DNA of 64,000 bases from Aselliscus stoliczkanus (Eukaryota > Chordata > Mammalia > Chiroptera > Hipposideridae), in NCBI GenBank assembly GCA_033961575.1, contig CM066733.1:137876421-137940420 (forward strand). The letters are read 5' to 3'. Made by a program: the position numbers and the translations under genes. Below are positions 35,270 through 48,100 of this stretch, piece by piece. The notes under the pieces were generated by a model. It ran no database searches, had not been told where the DNA came from, and saw only the letters and a program-made list of their open reading frames with translations. The stretch's first letter is position 1. Every line of letters starts with the position of its first letter.

Positions 35270-36700
35270 TCTGCCTCATCATGAACAATGATGAAAGTTC
35301 AAAATCCCAGGGGAATCCAGTCATGGGAGGAGGCCACAATATTGTGATATTTACCTTCCAGAGTTCAACCAAATTCCCATAGGAAATATTAGAGAAAAAT
35401 CTGTTCAGGCATCAGGCAGGAAGAGGAGAAAATAAATAATTTTAAAATACTCAGAGACTCTGTTATTCTTAAAAATACCTGCCCTTGGGCTGGCCGAGTG
35501 GCGCGGTGGTTAAGCGCTGGCTTGGGAAGACAGCAGCCCCAGTTCGGTCCCACACATGAGGGCCAGTGACACTGCCCTAAAAAAAAAAAAAAATACGTGC
35601 CCTCAACAGAAACTAGTTAACCAGAGCCTAACCTGCTGGCATATTTTAAAAGCCTACTTGACCTGAGGGAAAGGACATACCCAGCTCCCGTCTCCTGTAG
35701 CCTTCCACATGGGAAAAGGAGAATAAACAACTTCAGCCCACTCTAGTGATCCTGTGCCACCTAAAGAGGTGGTAGAAAATACCTGAGAAATATTTGTGAA
35801 CTTCACGGTTCAGAAGCATAAGCTCACTGAAAAACTGAGACCTGATCATAGGGCTATAGAATGCTTCCCCTCCTCCAACACCTCATCACCATAATTAGTG
35901 AAGGCCTATGTAGAGGCTTTGTTTCAGTTGGATCACGTCTGGCATTCAAAAACAGCTACTAGACATACTAAAAGCCAAAAATACAATTTGAAAAGACAGA
36001 GTGAACACAGAACCAGACATGGCAAGGATGTTGAAATTATCAGACCAGAAATCTAAAACAACTGTGACTAATATGCTCAGAATGCTAAAGATAAAGTAGG
36101 CAGCATGCAAGGACAAGCAATGTAAGCAGAGAGATGGAAATCCTTAGGGGGGGAAAAAAAATCAGTACAAATGCAAGAGATCAAAAACACTAACAGAAAT
36201 GAAAAAATACCTGTGATGGGCTTAAAATGAGGGAAAATAAAATCTCTGAGCTTGAGGCTATCTTAGGAGAAATCACCAAAGCTGAAAAGCAAATAGAACA
36301 AAGACACAAAAACAAAGCAAAACAAAACGAACAGAAGATCCAAGGATGTAGGACAACTGCAAAAGTGTAACATATGTGTAATGGGACTATCAGAAGGAGA
36401 ATAAAGAGAGATAAGAACAGAAGAAATATTGGAAGCAATGATGCCTGCAGATTTCCCCAAATTAATGTCAGACACCAAACCACAGACCAGGGAAGCTCAG
36501 AGAATACAGTAGAATAAACAAAAAAACAAACAAAAAACTATACCTAGGCATATCAGGCATAACATTTTCAAACTACAGGAAATAAAAGATAAAGGAAAAA
36601 AAAAAAAAAACTTCTGAAAGAAGCCAGAAGGAAGAAAACACCTTACCAATACAGGAACAAAGATCAGAATTGCATATATATTCTTGTAAATTCTTAGAGA
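35270..36700 (+). mobile_element. LINE-1 5'UTR / ORF1 region, old (interrupted by a SINE)
   Basis: 35960-36660 follows L1 ORF1 text: 'aatctctgagcttgaggcta' (36242-36261), 'ttccccaaattaatgtcaga' (36454-36473), 'aagctcagagaatacagtag' and 'aagaagccagaaggaagaaa'. The upstream part (35270-35940) is like an L1 5'UTR. No open ORF1 survives. A family-A SINE is inserted at 35486-35588. Confidence 0.7.
35486..35588 (+). mobile_element. SINE family A copy
   Basis: TGGGCTGGCCGAGTGGCGCG head, slightly damaged anticodon-arm (GGGAAGACAGC), body to ACACTGCCCTAAAA. Target duplication AAAAATACCTGCCCT (35471-35485) versus AAAAATACGTGCCCT (35589-35603), one mismatch. Confidence 0.93.
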
Positions 36701-38284
36701 CAGAGTGAGAGAGAACAATGATTATTGCAAGCACAGATGTGTTTATTTACTTTACTCAAACTAAAGTTTCAAGATTAACTGTCTAAAAAAATGAGCAAGG
36801 GCTACACAGATTTTGTTATTTAAATGTGTTGTGTAAAACAGACTGTATTCAGTAAAGTAATAAACTTTATTTTGAATAAACAAAATTAAAGTTTTATACT
36901 ATATAGCCTTTGATCAAGAGATATTAGATTAAGTAATCAGTACCTGATACTGAGTAGGACTGATAGGAAAGTTCCTTAATCATACCCAAGTATTTATATT
37001 TTTTAAATTTTGTGCTAAATATTAGTCTTTTAAAATCATTGTTGATATTAATTGAAATTTTACAATGTGCTAATACAATGATAGATAAGATTTTAAACCA
37101 ATTCACTGAAAAAAATGCATTTAATACTTTAATTACATCATTACAAAACCTTAGAAAATTAGAAATTTGGACTTTGAGGTCCTAACCAGAGTAACCACTC
37201 TTTATCCATGAGAAACTGACCATAAATTGAAAACAAAACACTATAGAGACTAAGTTTTGGAATAAACCTGTTAAAATTCAATAAAATATCTTAGCTGTTT
37301 TAAAGGATTAGCTGAAGAAATAGTGCTACTACCTAATAGCAAGGTATTAGAGTTTTCTTGACAGAACTGGGGAAACTTTTGAAACTGAAATATTTATTCA
37401 TTTAAGAATCATTTTCAAGTTCTAGTGGTTATTTCCATCAACTTACTGCAAATAAGAACACAATATCAATTAAAGGGAAAATAATATTGAAGAATCATGT
37501 TCTTCACTTACAATTATAGTAACAATATGAAAATAAGTGAAATTCCTATTTTTTGTAGGCAAGTGAATGTTCAATTGTGTGTATTCTGGGCAAAAGGATT
37601 TCAATATTTTCTAATATGCCATTGTTTTATGATTATTGTCTGGGGATGTTGTGCTAAATAACTATTTCACTTGAAAACAATTGATGAAAGAATTACATAA
37701 TCAATTTTGTGAAACATAATAATTTATAAAAATGACTTTAAAATTTTGCAAAATTGTTCCTTCTAATACAGAGTGGAGCATTTGTTGCAGTAAATAATGT
37801 TCACCATTAATGCATTCAATTTGAGCAAATTGGTTCAATGAGAGTAAATGATGTGTTTTTTATTTACTAATATCCTTAGAAAACTTGATTTTCAATTATC
37901 CCAGTTCTCATCAGTATTTTGTTTGTATCATCTGCAAAAAAGTAATTTAGCAGTGTACAATCAAAAAGTGTACAAAATAAAATGTAACCCTCAACTCTTT
38001 CATACTCATATGTATATCATATATACATATCATACACATATACATATCTTAGTGAAAATACATGAGTACAAAATACTGTAGACCTCAATTCATCAAGGGG
38101 ACATATTTGTCACACAAAATCCCACATATAGGTCACCCTTGATTTCCAGGGATGTCAATATAAATGCTTAGCCAGTTAATACACCTTGTCAATTCATGAC
38201 ACAGCAGAACTAACATGGATTTGTAAATTTATTTTATTCTGCTTTGACAGGCAATGCGTAAAGCTTCCACTTCTTTTCTCAGAT
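36701..38284. other. Unassigned AT-rich sequence
   Basis: No gene or named repeat. A short AT/CA-alternating stretch lies at 38008-38046. Confidence 0.45.
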
Positions 38285-38496
38285 GTTGTCTCAGTTTGCT
38301 TGGACTATTATAATAAAATACTATGAACTGGGTGGCTTATAAACAACAGAAATTGACTTCTCACAGTTCTGGAGGCTGGGGAGTCCAAGATTAAGGTGCT
38401 GAGAGTTAAGGTATCTGGTGAGAGTAAGCTTCCTGGTTCACACTTGTCTTTTTGCTGTGACCTCACACATTGAAAAGGCAAAGGAATGCTCTCAGA
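38285..38496 (+). mobile_element. Old interspersed repeat, copy 2, left half
   Basis: 'ctcagtttgcttggactatt', 'actgggtggcttataaacaa', 'ctcacagttctggaggctgg'. Same family as 31090-31500. It is split by a composite retroposon; the right half is 38966-39110. Confidence 0.72.
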
Positions 38497-38951
38497 TTTT
38501 TTTTTTTTTTTTAAAGATTTTATTGGGGAATTGGGGGAGGGGAACAGCATTTGGGAATCCAGGAAGAGGAACAGACAAGTTGCTGTCTTTTTGTTCTTCA
38601 GTATAGTTGCGGAGGACGTTGCTTCACTGGCCCATGTTGGTACCGTCATTGCGCAATTCCTGGATGAGGCAGATTGGTTGCCGGCCTCTGGATGTCGCTC
38701 ACCGCGGCTATTGGCAGCTCACGCTGGCTGCCAGCCACTCACACTGGCTGCTGGCCACTCACTGTAGCCTATGGCAGCCCACTGCAGCAGGGGCTGCAGC
38801 CTACACTCTTGCCAGGGCTTGCAGCCCAGCTCCAGGTGGAGCTGTTGTTAGCTATAGAGGGCAGTGTCACTGGCCATCAAATGTGGGATCTGAACCGGGG
38901 CTGCTGGCATCCCAAAACCAGCTCTTAACCAATGCACCACTCGGCCGGCCC
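38497..38951 (-). mobile_element. Composite retroposon, copy 2, minus strand
   Basis: Read in complement, it has the family-A-like head at 38850-38951, the GC-rich part with 20-bp-type units near 38690-38770, and a poly(A) as the T-run at 38497-38512, with an AATAAAATCTTTAA complement at 38511-38526 (ttaaagattttatt). Target duplication CTCTCAGA(T/C)TTTT at 38489 and at 38952. The plus-strand frames of 60-133 codons here are shadows of this GC-rich sequence. Confidence 0.88.
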
Positions 38952-38965
38952 CTCTCAGACTTTTT

Positions 38966-39110
38966 AATAGGGGAACTAATCCCACTTAGGAGAGTTTTGC
39001 CTTCATGATCTAATCACCTTCCAAAGGTCCAAGCTCAAAGTACCATCACATTGGGTGTTTGGATTCAATATATGATTTTGGGGGGAACCCAAGCTTACAG
39101 GCCATGGCAG
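38966..39110 (+). mobile_element. Old interspersed repeat, copy 2, right half
   Basis: 'tgatctaatcaccttccaaa', 'accatcacattgggtgtttg' and 'caatatatgattttgggggg' complete the repeat interrupted by the composite element. Confidence 0.7.
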
Positions 39111-39289
39111 ATATACTTTCCTACAAAGCACTCGATTCTACATGTTGCAGAGACCCACTCTCTGCAAGTTATTGAAAACCTTTCAACTCATCAAAACTCT
39201 AGGAAAAGAAAGAACCTGCCATTTGGGGCATACAACAGACAAGATACCCTGCTTGCAAATGTGGCTGCAGGGAAAGATACATTCTAGCC

Positions 39290-39870
39290 ATGTCTCCTAG
39301 GAATTTTCACATTAATAGGAAGACAGGCAGATGAGTGATTCAACTACACAGCACTATGAATGCTATGAGAGATGTAAATTCAGTACAGAACTGTGAAGGA
39401 ACCCCCAGGATTATTACTGCTTCGACCCAAGCAGAAGTGAAGAATAAGATATCTCAGAGCTGGTCCTGGTGCAAAGTCAGAAAGGATGAGCAAATATCTA
39501 CTGGGAAATATCTGTATTCCAGTCAGAAAAAAAAAAGGTTTATTCAAAATGGGAGACAAAAGGAAACATGGCACTGTCTAGAGTTGTAGATTTCTCAGTG
39601 TAACTGGTTTATATTGGAGAATAGTGAAAAACAAGGCTGGAAAGGTAGCATAAAGAGTCTTGATGGGATGTTGCAGTTGGACCGATTAAGAGACATAGCA
39701 GTAGAGTGATAATATATGTATTTTAGATAAATCATGTCAGTATCTGTGATGACATTAAAAAAGAACTATGAATGGCAGATATAGCAGGTGCTATAATGGA
39801 AATTGAAGAATTGAGAGCATGTGGCTCAAACTGGAGGAGAGAGAAGGAAGGAGGAATTAGGAAAAGAAGA
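39290..39870 (+). mobile_element. Probable LINE-2 fragment
   Basis: 'gatgggatgttgcagttgga' (39661-39680), 'ataatggaaattgaagaatt' and 'gagaggaaggaggaattagg'-like text fit the L2 3' body. Weaker in the first half. Confidence 0.5.
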
Positions 39871-40187
39871 AGGTAGAAAAAAAATAATTTTTTTTTCAGA
39901 ACTAGAGCACAAATCTATGATTATAAGTTAATGCATCCCATTTCTTGATATGTAGTAAATTGTCTTTAGAAAATAATTCTATGTTGTAAAACTTTATGGA
40001 ATGAATAAGTACTCTAACAAGAGGATTATATGAAAGCACAATACCTCTCTAAATATATAAGATCCTGTATATTTGTTTTAAAATTGACTTCATTCCTATT
40101 TTTGGAATACATATTTTATTTAGTCATTTAAACCATTAAAATAACTGATACAAAAAGGGGGTATTTTATAAAAAGTGTAATTTAATT
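39871..40187. other. Unassigned AT-rich sequence
   Basis: No gene or repeat seen. Confidence 0.4.
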
Positions 40188-40195
40188 CTCTAAAG
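40188..40195. repeat. hAT target duplication (left)
   Basis: CTCTAAAG; partner CTCTAAAA at 40517-40524. Confidence 0.85.
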
Positions 40196-40516
40196 CAAGA
40201 GTCAGCAAAGTTTTTCTGCAGAGGGCTAGGTATTAAGTATTTAGACTTATCTGGACAAGACACACAGCCAAGGATATTATATGGAACTTATACATAAAGA
40301 AAGAAAATTTCCAGCAATGTTAATTTTTTTTAATTCAAAATTTTATTTATAAATACAAAAATTGGGGTTTTGTATTATTTTTACTTTTCACTAAATATTA
40401 TCTTTTTAAATTTTTTTCAACCATCTAAGAATATAAAAATCTTTCTTAGCTCAAATCTGTACAAAAAGAGGCAGTGGGCTGGATTTGGCCCTCAGGTTGT
40501 AGGTTGTTCACCTCTG
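40196..40516 (+). mobile_element. hAT-type MITE with 8-bp target duplication
   Basis: 321 bp. Left end CAAGAGTCAGCAAAG, right end in complement CAGAGGTGAACAACC: imperfect inverted repeats. Internal phrases 'tttttctgcagagggctagg', 'aggcagtgggctggatttgg' and 'ccctcaggttgtaggttgtt' are those of a common mammalian hAT MITE. The flanking eight bases repeat with one mismatch, as expected for hAT. Confidence 0.9.
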
Positions 40517-40524
40517 CTCTAAAA

Positions 40525-41889
40525 GAAAGCCAAGAATTCCCTTTGAGATAACCTACCATTCAAAAGAAATTGAGACTTTAATAGTGAAATGTAACAATAG
40601 GGAAAGAATAACACGTGCAAACAATAGTTGCTATATGAATTTTCAAGAGCACATATACACTGTCATTTGAAAAAATTAAACTATTAATGTGAATGAGAAA
40701 GTAATTCAAGAAAGAAAAACAGCCCTTACTTAAAAGTAAAAGAATGGCTTAATCTTTAATTTCATTTTTTGTTTGGGAAAATATGTAGTGAGAGAAAGCC
40801 AGCAAACCAGAATACATTTCTCAAAGCGTAATGAGATGTCACTAAAATTCTTTTTAAAAAAAAAACTGCAAAAAATCATCAAAGAAGCTCTTGAGTTTTA
40901 TAACTCTCATGATTTGTTGCACTAATTATAAATTTTAGACTGAAATTGTAAAGAAAAATAATTCAAGTAATATACTTTATGGTAAAGGATATGACATTGG
41001 ATTGAATGTTGCTAGTTACTGTACTACTTTGCTTAAGCTACTTATACCACCTTAGTACTTTAGAACAGTGCCAAAATTTTTATTTCTTTCAAATGAATAA
41101 TATTTTGTTTCATTTCTATAGTAAGTTGAGTTTTAAGGCTGTGATTAACAGAAGAATCATTATAGACTATTTAATATTAAAATTTAGACTTTATTTTCAT
41201 TATTAACATTTACAAAAATTAAATTCCCAGGAAATACTCAAAACTGTGAACTGTACAAACCTAAATTTATCTATTCCTTTCCCCTCCAAATATGAGCCTT
41301 AACATCAGTTCATTGTTTATGTTTAATGATCTCAAAAAGTAACAGAGTTTAAGCGAAGCAAACACTAATTCGAATTAGTACATTGGCAATCAATTCACTT
41401 CAAAAAGTTTCCTCTGCTTTGCTTCAGAATAAATATGCTCTATATGTGATGTTTATCAGCTTTCTAAATTAATCCTCATCATGCAGAGAAACATCTAGTC
41501 AATCAAGTTCATTAAATAATCACAGGAAAGGCTTATTTGGCTTAACAACTCAGGCAGGGATAAGATATCCAACAGTATAGTCTACAAAAAAAGAAACATA
41601 CAACATTTTAAGGAAGTTACCAAATGCAGTCTTCTCCTTTAAGTTCAGGTCTTGCTCAATGAGCGCACATATATAATTCCTGAGCACAGCAGAATCCCAG
41701 ATCCTGCATCTTATCTTGACAGTAGCATCCCACCCTGTTTTTTGCCAATTCGATGTCGTACAAAGTTAAAACATGAAAGTACAAAGCATTACAAAATAAA
41801 AATTATTTAATGAAATGTTATGAATCACCAGAAAAAGCATGGCATCACTAAAAATATTCACTGTCCTAAAATTAATGAATAACTACCAT
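40525..41889. other. Mostly unique sequence
   Basis: No gene or confident repeat. 41270-41600 reads like unique, possibly constrained sequence and holds a 16-bp perfect palindrome at 41364-41379. Confidence 0.45.
41364..41379. promoter_or_regulatory. Palindromic paired-homeodomain-like site
   Basis: ACTAATTCGAATTAGT, perfectly palindromic, containing TAAT-N4-ATTA, the P4-type arrangement known for paired-class homeodomain dimers. Could be chance. Confidence 0.3.
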
Positions 41890-41995
41890 TAACTTAATGC
41901 TTACCACATGCTAGCCTTGTGTTAGACACCTTACATACTGAACTTGTTTAATCCTCATAATGTAGATATTACTTCCTCAATTTATACCAGTTAAA
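41890..41995 (+). mobile_element. MIR fragment
   Basis: 'tgcttaccacatgctagcct' (41899-41918), 'gttagacaccttacatactg' and 'gtttaatcctcataatgtag' are the MIR core in sense orientation. Confidence 0.8.
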
Positions 41996-42249
41996 CTTCA
42001 ATAACATAAAAATACTCAGGTCGTGTCCCCACCCCTTTCAGTTATTGATGTAAAAAGTATTACATCTTTGTACATTTTGTCTTGAAACATAAATGTATTC
42101 TTTTTAATATATTAGTCTCTTAAATTATGTAGAAACCAAATATGGAGTTACAAATGTGGAGTGAGTTACAATACTAGCTTTTACAGTAATAATTGTTGGT
42201 TTTCAAAACTCTGTTAAGTCTTTTAAATCATAGAGAAAACAAAAAAAAT

Positions 42250-43480
42250 GGAGTACTGAGATCTTTATTTATTTAAATGACTTAGAGTTACTGTCTAGTG
42301 TCCCTTTATTTCAACCTGAAGGACTCTGTTTAGGATTCCTTGAAGAGCAGATCTAAAGGTAATGAACTCCCTCAACTCTTATTTATCTAGGAATGTCTTC
42401 AGTTCTCCACACTTTTCAAGAAGACTTTTGCCAGATATAGAACTCTTAGTTAACAAGCTTTTTGTTTTTGTTTGTTTAATTTTAGCTCTTTTAATATTAT
42501 CAGCCCACTGCCTTCTGTCCCCCAAACATTCTGATGATAAAGCTGCTGATTTCTTGTTGAGAATCCTTGTATGTGATAAATCATTTCTTTGTTGCTGCTT
42601 TTTAGATTCTCTTTGTTTTTGTCTTCCACAGTTTGATTATGTACTCAGTTTTTTGAGCTTCTCAGATGTTTAAATTCATGTCTTTCATCAAATTTGGGAA
42701 GTTTTGGACCTTTATTTATTCAAATAATTATTCTGCTTCTTTCTCTTTCTCTTTTCCTTCTGGGATTCCCACTAGAAGTAAGTTGGTCTACTTAACTGTG
42801 TCCCATAGGTCGCTTAGACTCTGTTCACTTTCCTTCAATATTTTTTTTTTTTTACTATTGCTCACACTCAATAATTTTAATTGCCTTATCTTAAGATTTG
42901 ATGATTCTTTCTTCTATCTGCTCAAATCTGCATCTAAATTCCTCTAGAGAATTTTAATATAATTTATTGTGATTTTAAGCTCTAGAATTTCTTTTTGGTT
43001 TCTTTTCAGGTTTTCTATCTCTTTATCAACATTTCCATTTGTTGATACATAATTTTCTTGTCTTTCTCACATCTTTCTTTAGTTCTTTGATCATCCTTAA
43101 GATAGCTATTTTAAAGTCTTTGTCTAGTAGGTCTTCCATCTAATCTTTCTCAGGTTTGGTTTCTTTTGGTTTAGCTTTTCATTTTAATGAACCATATTTT
43201 CCTGTTTCTTTGCATGCCTTGCAATTTAGTTGCTGTGGTTGAAATCTAAACATCTGAATCTAACCATGTGGTAACTTTAGAACTCACTTTTCTCCACTTT
43301 CCCAAAGTTTGCTTCCTTTTGTCTTTGGTTTTCTGTTTTTTATTTTTCAATTTTTGTTTTGTTAATTGATGTCACCTGTCTCCATGCTTAGCATCAACTT
43401 GAGGAGTAAACTTAAGGTCTTCTTAGGTCTTTTCTGAGCCTGCATCTTGCTGTGGGCATTCACAGTAACTTTCTGTTTTC
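42250..43480 (-). mobile_element. Probable L1-related fragment (antisense)
   Basis: 'cttttgccagatatagaact' (42426-42445), 'tttgggaagttttggacctt' (42692-42711), 'ccttctgggattcccactag' (42757-42776), 'taactgtgtcccataggtcg' (42794-42813) and 'ctttcttctatctgctcaaa' (42907-42926) form a series common in mammalian genomes that I associate with antisense L1. The two plus-strand frames (42362-42673 and 42666-42947) are inside it and non-coding. Confidence 0.5.
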
Positions 43481-44989
43481 CCCTGTATATGCAGTTGCTT
43501 TGAAGATTTAGTTTTTAATGTCTTTCTCCCAAAAAGAAAAAAAATAAATGAATGAGGTGTTAAGGGCACCAGCCCTTCAAGTCCTCTAGAAGTTACTTCA
43601 GTTGGAGGAGGAGGGGCTTTCAACAATGAGAAGTTAAACAATGGCTGCCCACCTCTATGTCTGTCCCCTCCCCGACCCAATTCAAAGCAGCAATCAACAG
43701 TCAGGACATAAATTTTCAATATTCGCAGAACAGGGTCTTTATTGACCACTATGGCTCCTGCATACAGCGTGCAAGCTGCTTCAGGAACACACACACAGCT
43801 GCTTGCCACAGGGTTGGGGGTGTGGTATGGCTAGCTCTGCAAATGAGACCCAAAGGGGATTTTTTAAGTTGATTATATAAATAATTCAGATTAATATAAA
43901 ATATTCAAGGAGTAATTAAATGTTTAATTCTAGAAAACTCAATTTTATTTTCAAATTAGATTGTTATACATTTTCTGATATTAATTTCCATCATGTTTTC
44001 TCAGGCCTATTTTGTATGTTCTATATTAAGTTTTCTAAATGATACATATTTTAGTGTATGAATTCCACTGGCATAAAAACTGTTTAATTTGTATAATGTT
44101 AATATGGCAATATCATACATATTCTGCTTATAGAATTATAAAGCATAAATTAAAAAGCTTATATGAAAACATTAATTTAAATTTTCAAGTATACTAATAT
44201 AAAAGAAAAATAGGTGAGTAACTTTGTATATATGTCTGAACCACATTTTCATTAACAATACATTGTCATAATGACATTAAATCCTAGAGACAAGAAAGGA
44301 AAGATTAAATGGCATGCTAATATATTAGCAAAGCACAAGTCTGGCACTCATTCTTGTTTACTATAAGTACATTACTATAGAATCTTTTGATGATAGACAA
44401 TCAATTACTATCAATATCTTAATCAAAATATTGATTAAGAAAATAGGTTTTTTCTTTTTCTACATATCCTTTAATACTACAAATTAAGAGAGAAACTCAA
44501 GAATATCTTTAAGATATGGATAAACAAGCACTTTTGGAATTAAAATATGGACTCATATTACTTTTCTCAGAAAGCCTGAAGTCACATCATTGAGGATTTT
44601 TCTTCAAAGGATGAGAAGATGTGATTATTATGGAGCTATATCATTATAGCACAGTAGGGATAAAATAGGCTAGCCAGAATGCAAAACTCTCAAATATGTG
44701 AGAGTTTTTAAATGAGGGTTGAATGGTAAGGGAAGCTATTAATGGGAATTCTACGCCATAGGATTATGGAATGTGGAAAACTGGGCAACCTAATTGAGAT
44801 GGCTACAATGAAAAGCCAAGTTTACTGAAGATAAAAGTGTTCAGAAAGCATTTCATCAATAAATTAATGATATAGGGTATTTCTTTACCAGGGAATAGGT
44901 TCCATAGGACAAAAAAAAGTGAATCGCGAGACTGTTTTATTGGGAAGTATAAATAAATATTTTTGAATTAATGAGTAAATGAATGTACC
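43481..44989. other. Unassigned sequence
   Basis: 43560-43860 is GC-richer with overlapping frames on both strands (128 codons minus, 71 plus) that show no domain; it could be the far end of the preceding repeat. The rest is AT-rich. Confidence 0.4.
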
Positions 44990-45170
44990 AATATATATGA
45001 TCTCATTTCATTCTTAAACATTGATCTGAAGAAAGTACTATTACGTTATTCTAGCTTCAAACATGAGAAAACTGGGTCTTGGTTATGTTACTAACTAACC
45101 TGTCCAAGTTTGCATAACTAACATATACAAGAGGCAAAACTCATACCTAAGCAATGTGAATTCAAAGTGT
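44990..45170 (+). mobile_element. MIR fragment
   Basis: 'tgatctcatttcattcttaa', 'aaacatgagaaaactgggtc' (45058-45077), 'aacctgtccaagtttgcata' (45098-45117) match MIR (dilute forms of ATGAGGAAACTGAGGC and TTGCCCAAGGTCAC). Confidence 0.75.
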
Positions 45171-48100
45171 GTCCCACAAAGCCTGTGCTATGCTGCTCCA
45201 GAACAGAGATGTGAGATAACTAACACACGTATACCTTAGAGCTTTTCTGAATACTCTGTGTCTATGTGACCTAAGATCATATGAGAACTATCGGCAACAG
45301 AAAAGCAGCAGGCAATAAACCAAATATTCCTAAATTTTTTCTTTCCCATATGCCACTAAGTTATATTTATCTGAATTTGTATTTTTTCAGCTCTAAACAC
45401 AGGATTGTACATTTGTCTCTCTTTTTATTATCTCAGGCATCATTCCAGACTGCGCTGAAAAGTATTCTGTAATCAAATGTATAAATACTCTCCCCGGCAA
45501 ACTTTAAAATAACATTTAACTAAACCCAGGAGAATGTGAGATGTAGATTACACAAATTTAAGGAGGTAACATGATTTAAAGAGGTATTACAAAAGACAAT
45601 CATGCCATTACTAGTATATCAAAAGGTAAGAATTATCGTCCGAGTGAGGTTTTTTCCTAATTAATCAATCAGTAGTACTTGTATCTTCTAGGTTACATAA
45701 TGAATGAAGAGAGGAAGTCTCCATTCTAGAGGAAAAACGCACAAGAAAGGGCCACAGATTGTATGTGAGAATTATAAATGGGAAATAAGCAATGACAGAG
45801 ACAAGGCTAGTTCTTTAAAACCAAAAATGGCATAGAGTCTTTCTATGCCAGTTATTCATGGTAATTTTAAAATTAAAGGAGGGGGTATATGTGTCAAGTC
45901 ATGTGCTATATAAATATAAAACTTTATTATTACTTTAAGGAGTATCTTCTATAATAATTAAGAGGATTTAACTGAACATGAAGTAAAGGAGTTTCCTTAC
46001 TGTGTTAACTTTGTTATTAGAATGAGTCTACTTTGGGCAGAAAATGAACCATCACTTCCAGTGTTAAACTACATAATTTTCATGAAAACTGGTAAATTAA
46101 ACAAGATTCTATTTTTACGTTATAAATGTCACTAGAATCTTCGTGCCCTTACTATTCTACTTTTGGCTTTACAGCCTTTTGGCATCACCAAATAAATCAA
46201 TGAATAAATATAAACAAACTATCCTAATTTCATGTATAGTTTTTTTTAATTCTTTTGACAAATATTTATTCTTCAATACCTACTGTTAGCCCACCGATCC
46301 ATATTTAGGGTACTTGGGTAATTTAGAAAACAATTGGATGTTTTGTAATGGATTGTTTGCAGCTATTCACAAGTCATTATCAAATATGTTTCTGAAACCT
46401 CCCCTACCAATTAGAGCATTCCATTGCATCCAGAAAAACCCCTAAGCCTGCTAATTCAAAACAGAATTAAGGTATGTACTCTTGCTACTGTTGCTATGTA
46501 ATTCAAGCAAAAAATCATGAAATATATTTGCCCAACCAGAAAACGTGAAAATTATTTTGACTTTCTTCCCCCAACAATATGCAAATTTGAAAGACAAACG
46601 TAGTTACTGTTCATGTCATATTGATTGATTTTGGCTTTCACTGACTCACACAGGGTAGAGCAATGTGGGATTTTACACTTTGCTACAAACAGCTTCAGAA
46701 AAATATATTATTAGCTTCATTTGCAATTACAATTTCAAAGCCACGCTTTGCCCAAGCAGGAAGAGAGGCCAAGGAAAACAGAAACCATAAATGAGAGACA
46801 GCCTGGTCATGGGCTCTGGTGCCAGCAATTTGTTCAGCTCACTGGATTCAGGTTGCCTCTTCCTGCTTTTGTGAATAATTTCATTTCCCTTGCACACCCT
46901 TTATGAATGAACTAAGTAATTGTTTTCAAGAAATTTTAAATTGGGGAAATTGCTTTCTTTAACAACCAACATACAAGTACTGGGATTTCATGACTGTCAA
47001 AAAATTGTTTAGATTTTTTTCATTTGTATTCTAACTTCTTCCATAAATATGTAGTCACTATTGTTATCTTCCATTAAAATATGGAGATGTCTCCTAATTT
47101 CTTTTGCCTGGTGACCCTTGGTCAGTTGGTAATGAACACATTTAGTGAAACTATATGACACCTCTATCAAACACTTTGGAATCAAAGATGTGAGCTCTTT
47201 GGCTCATCTAGTGTTCTTTTCTCCAGATTAATTCAAGAGTTGGGGTCTGTAGGATATCTTCTAGGAGTTATTAGTTAGGAAACAGAAATACAGGCAAATT
47301 CTAAAAAATTGATTTTGATTTTGTTTTTGTTTTGGTTTGCTCTGCAAGTACAAAAGATACATGTAGCATAAAATATGTGTATTTTGTTTTAATGAGGTAA
47401 TAAGGGACATTCCTCAAAGAATTTCTTTGGACTTTTTTCACTCCTATGAATATTGGGTAACTAATCACTCATCACCACATAGCTGTGTTGTGAGATAATT
47501 ATTGCAAGGCACTGAGATTTTAAAAATGGGTATGGTCATAGTTTTAGTGTCAGTAATGGTGGTAGGAACAGATTTTTTTGTTGGACTTATATTGTTATTG
47601 CTACATTTTTTGAACATCTATAAAATATCTAATTTAACTTGGTGATTAATGAAGAAATCACTAAGAGATTAGAATTTGTTCATGTTCTTATTATTTTTAA
47701 TGAGCTTTTTTCCTCAGTTTCTCACTACCATTCCATTACCCCCGCTGGATTTGGAGATTTGGCTGATGCTAAATTTATTTGTCAATCTTTCTGACCTTTA
47801 ACAGAACCCTCGCTTGGGGGGTGGGGGGGTGGGGGAATCTGTTCCCCATTATCAAAGTGGTTTTTCCTAAATCACAAAGTTCCTGCCTACTTAATTTTAA
47901 GTGCTGCCTCCCTGAGATATCTGACTACTGTATTTCACCCATCAGATACTGACTTTTTATATTTTAACTACTGCTAATAGACTAAGGTGCTATTAATTTC
48001 AGCTTTGATTTGTAGACCAAGATGCTATTCTTTAATGGCCCCTTAATTTAGACTCCTACTTCGCTCAGGGAAAAGCCATTCACCTATGTAAATTTCTCTA

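Noticed and set aside
38607..39008. 133-codon plus-strand frame
   Set aside because: Antisense translation of composite retroposon copy 2, with the same protein-like text as at 32194-32682.
43423..43809. 128-codon minus-strand frame with Cys-rich start
   Set aside because: No family recognised; the flank is repeat-like and the opposite strand is also open, so chance is likelier.
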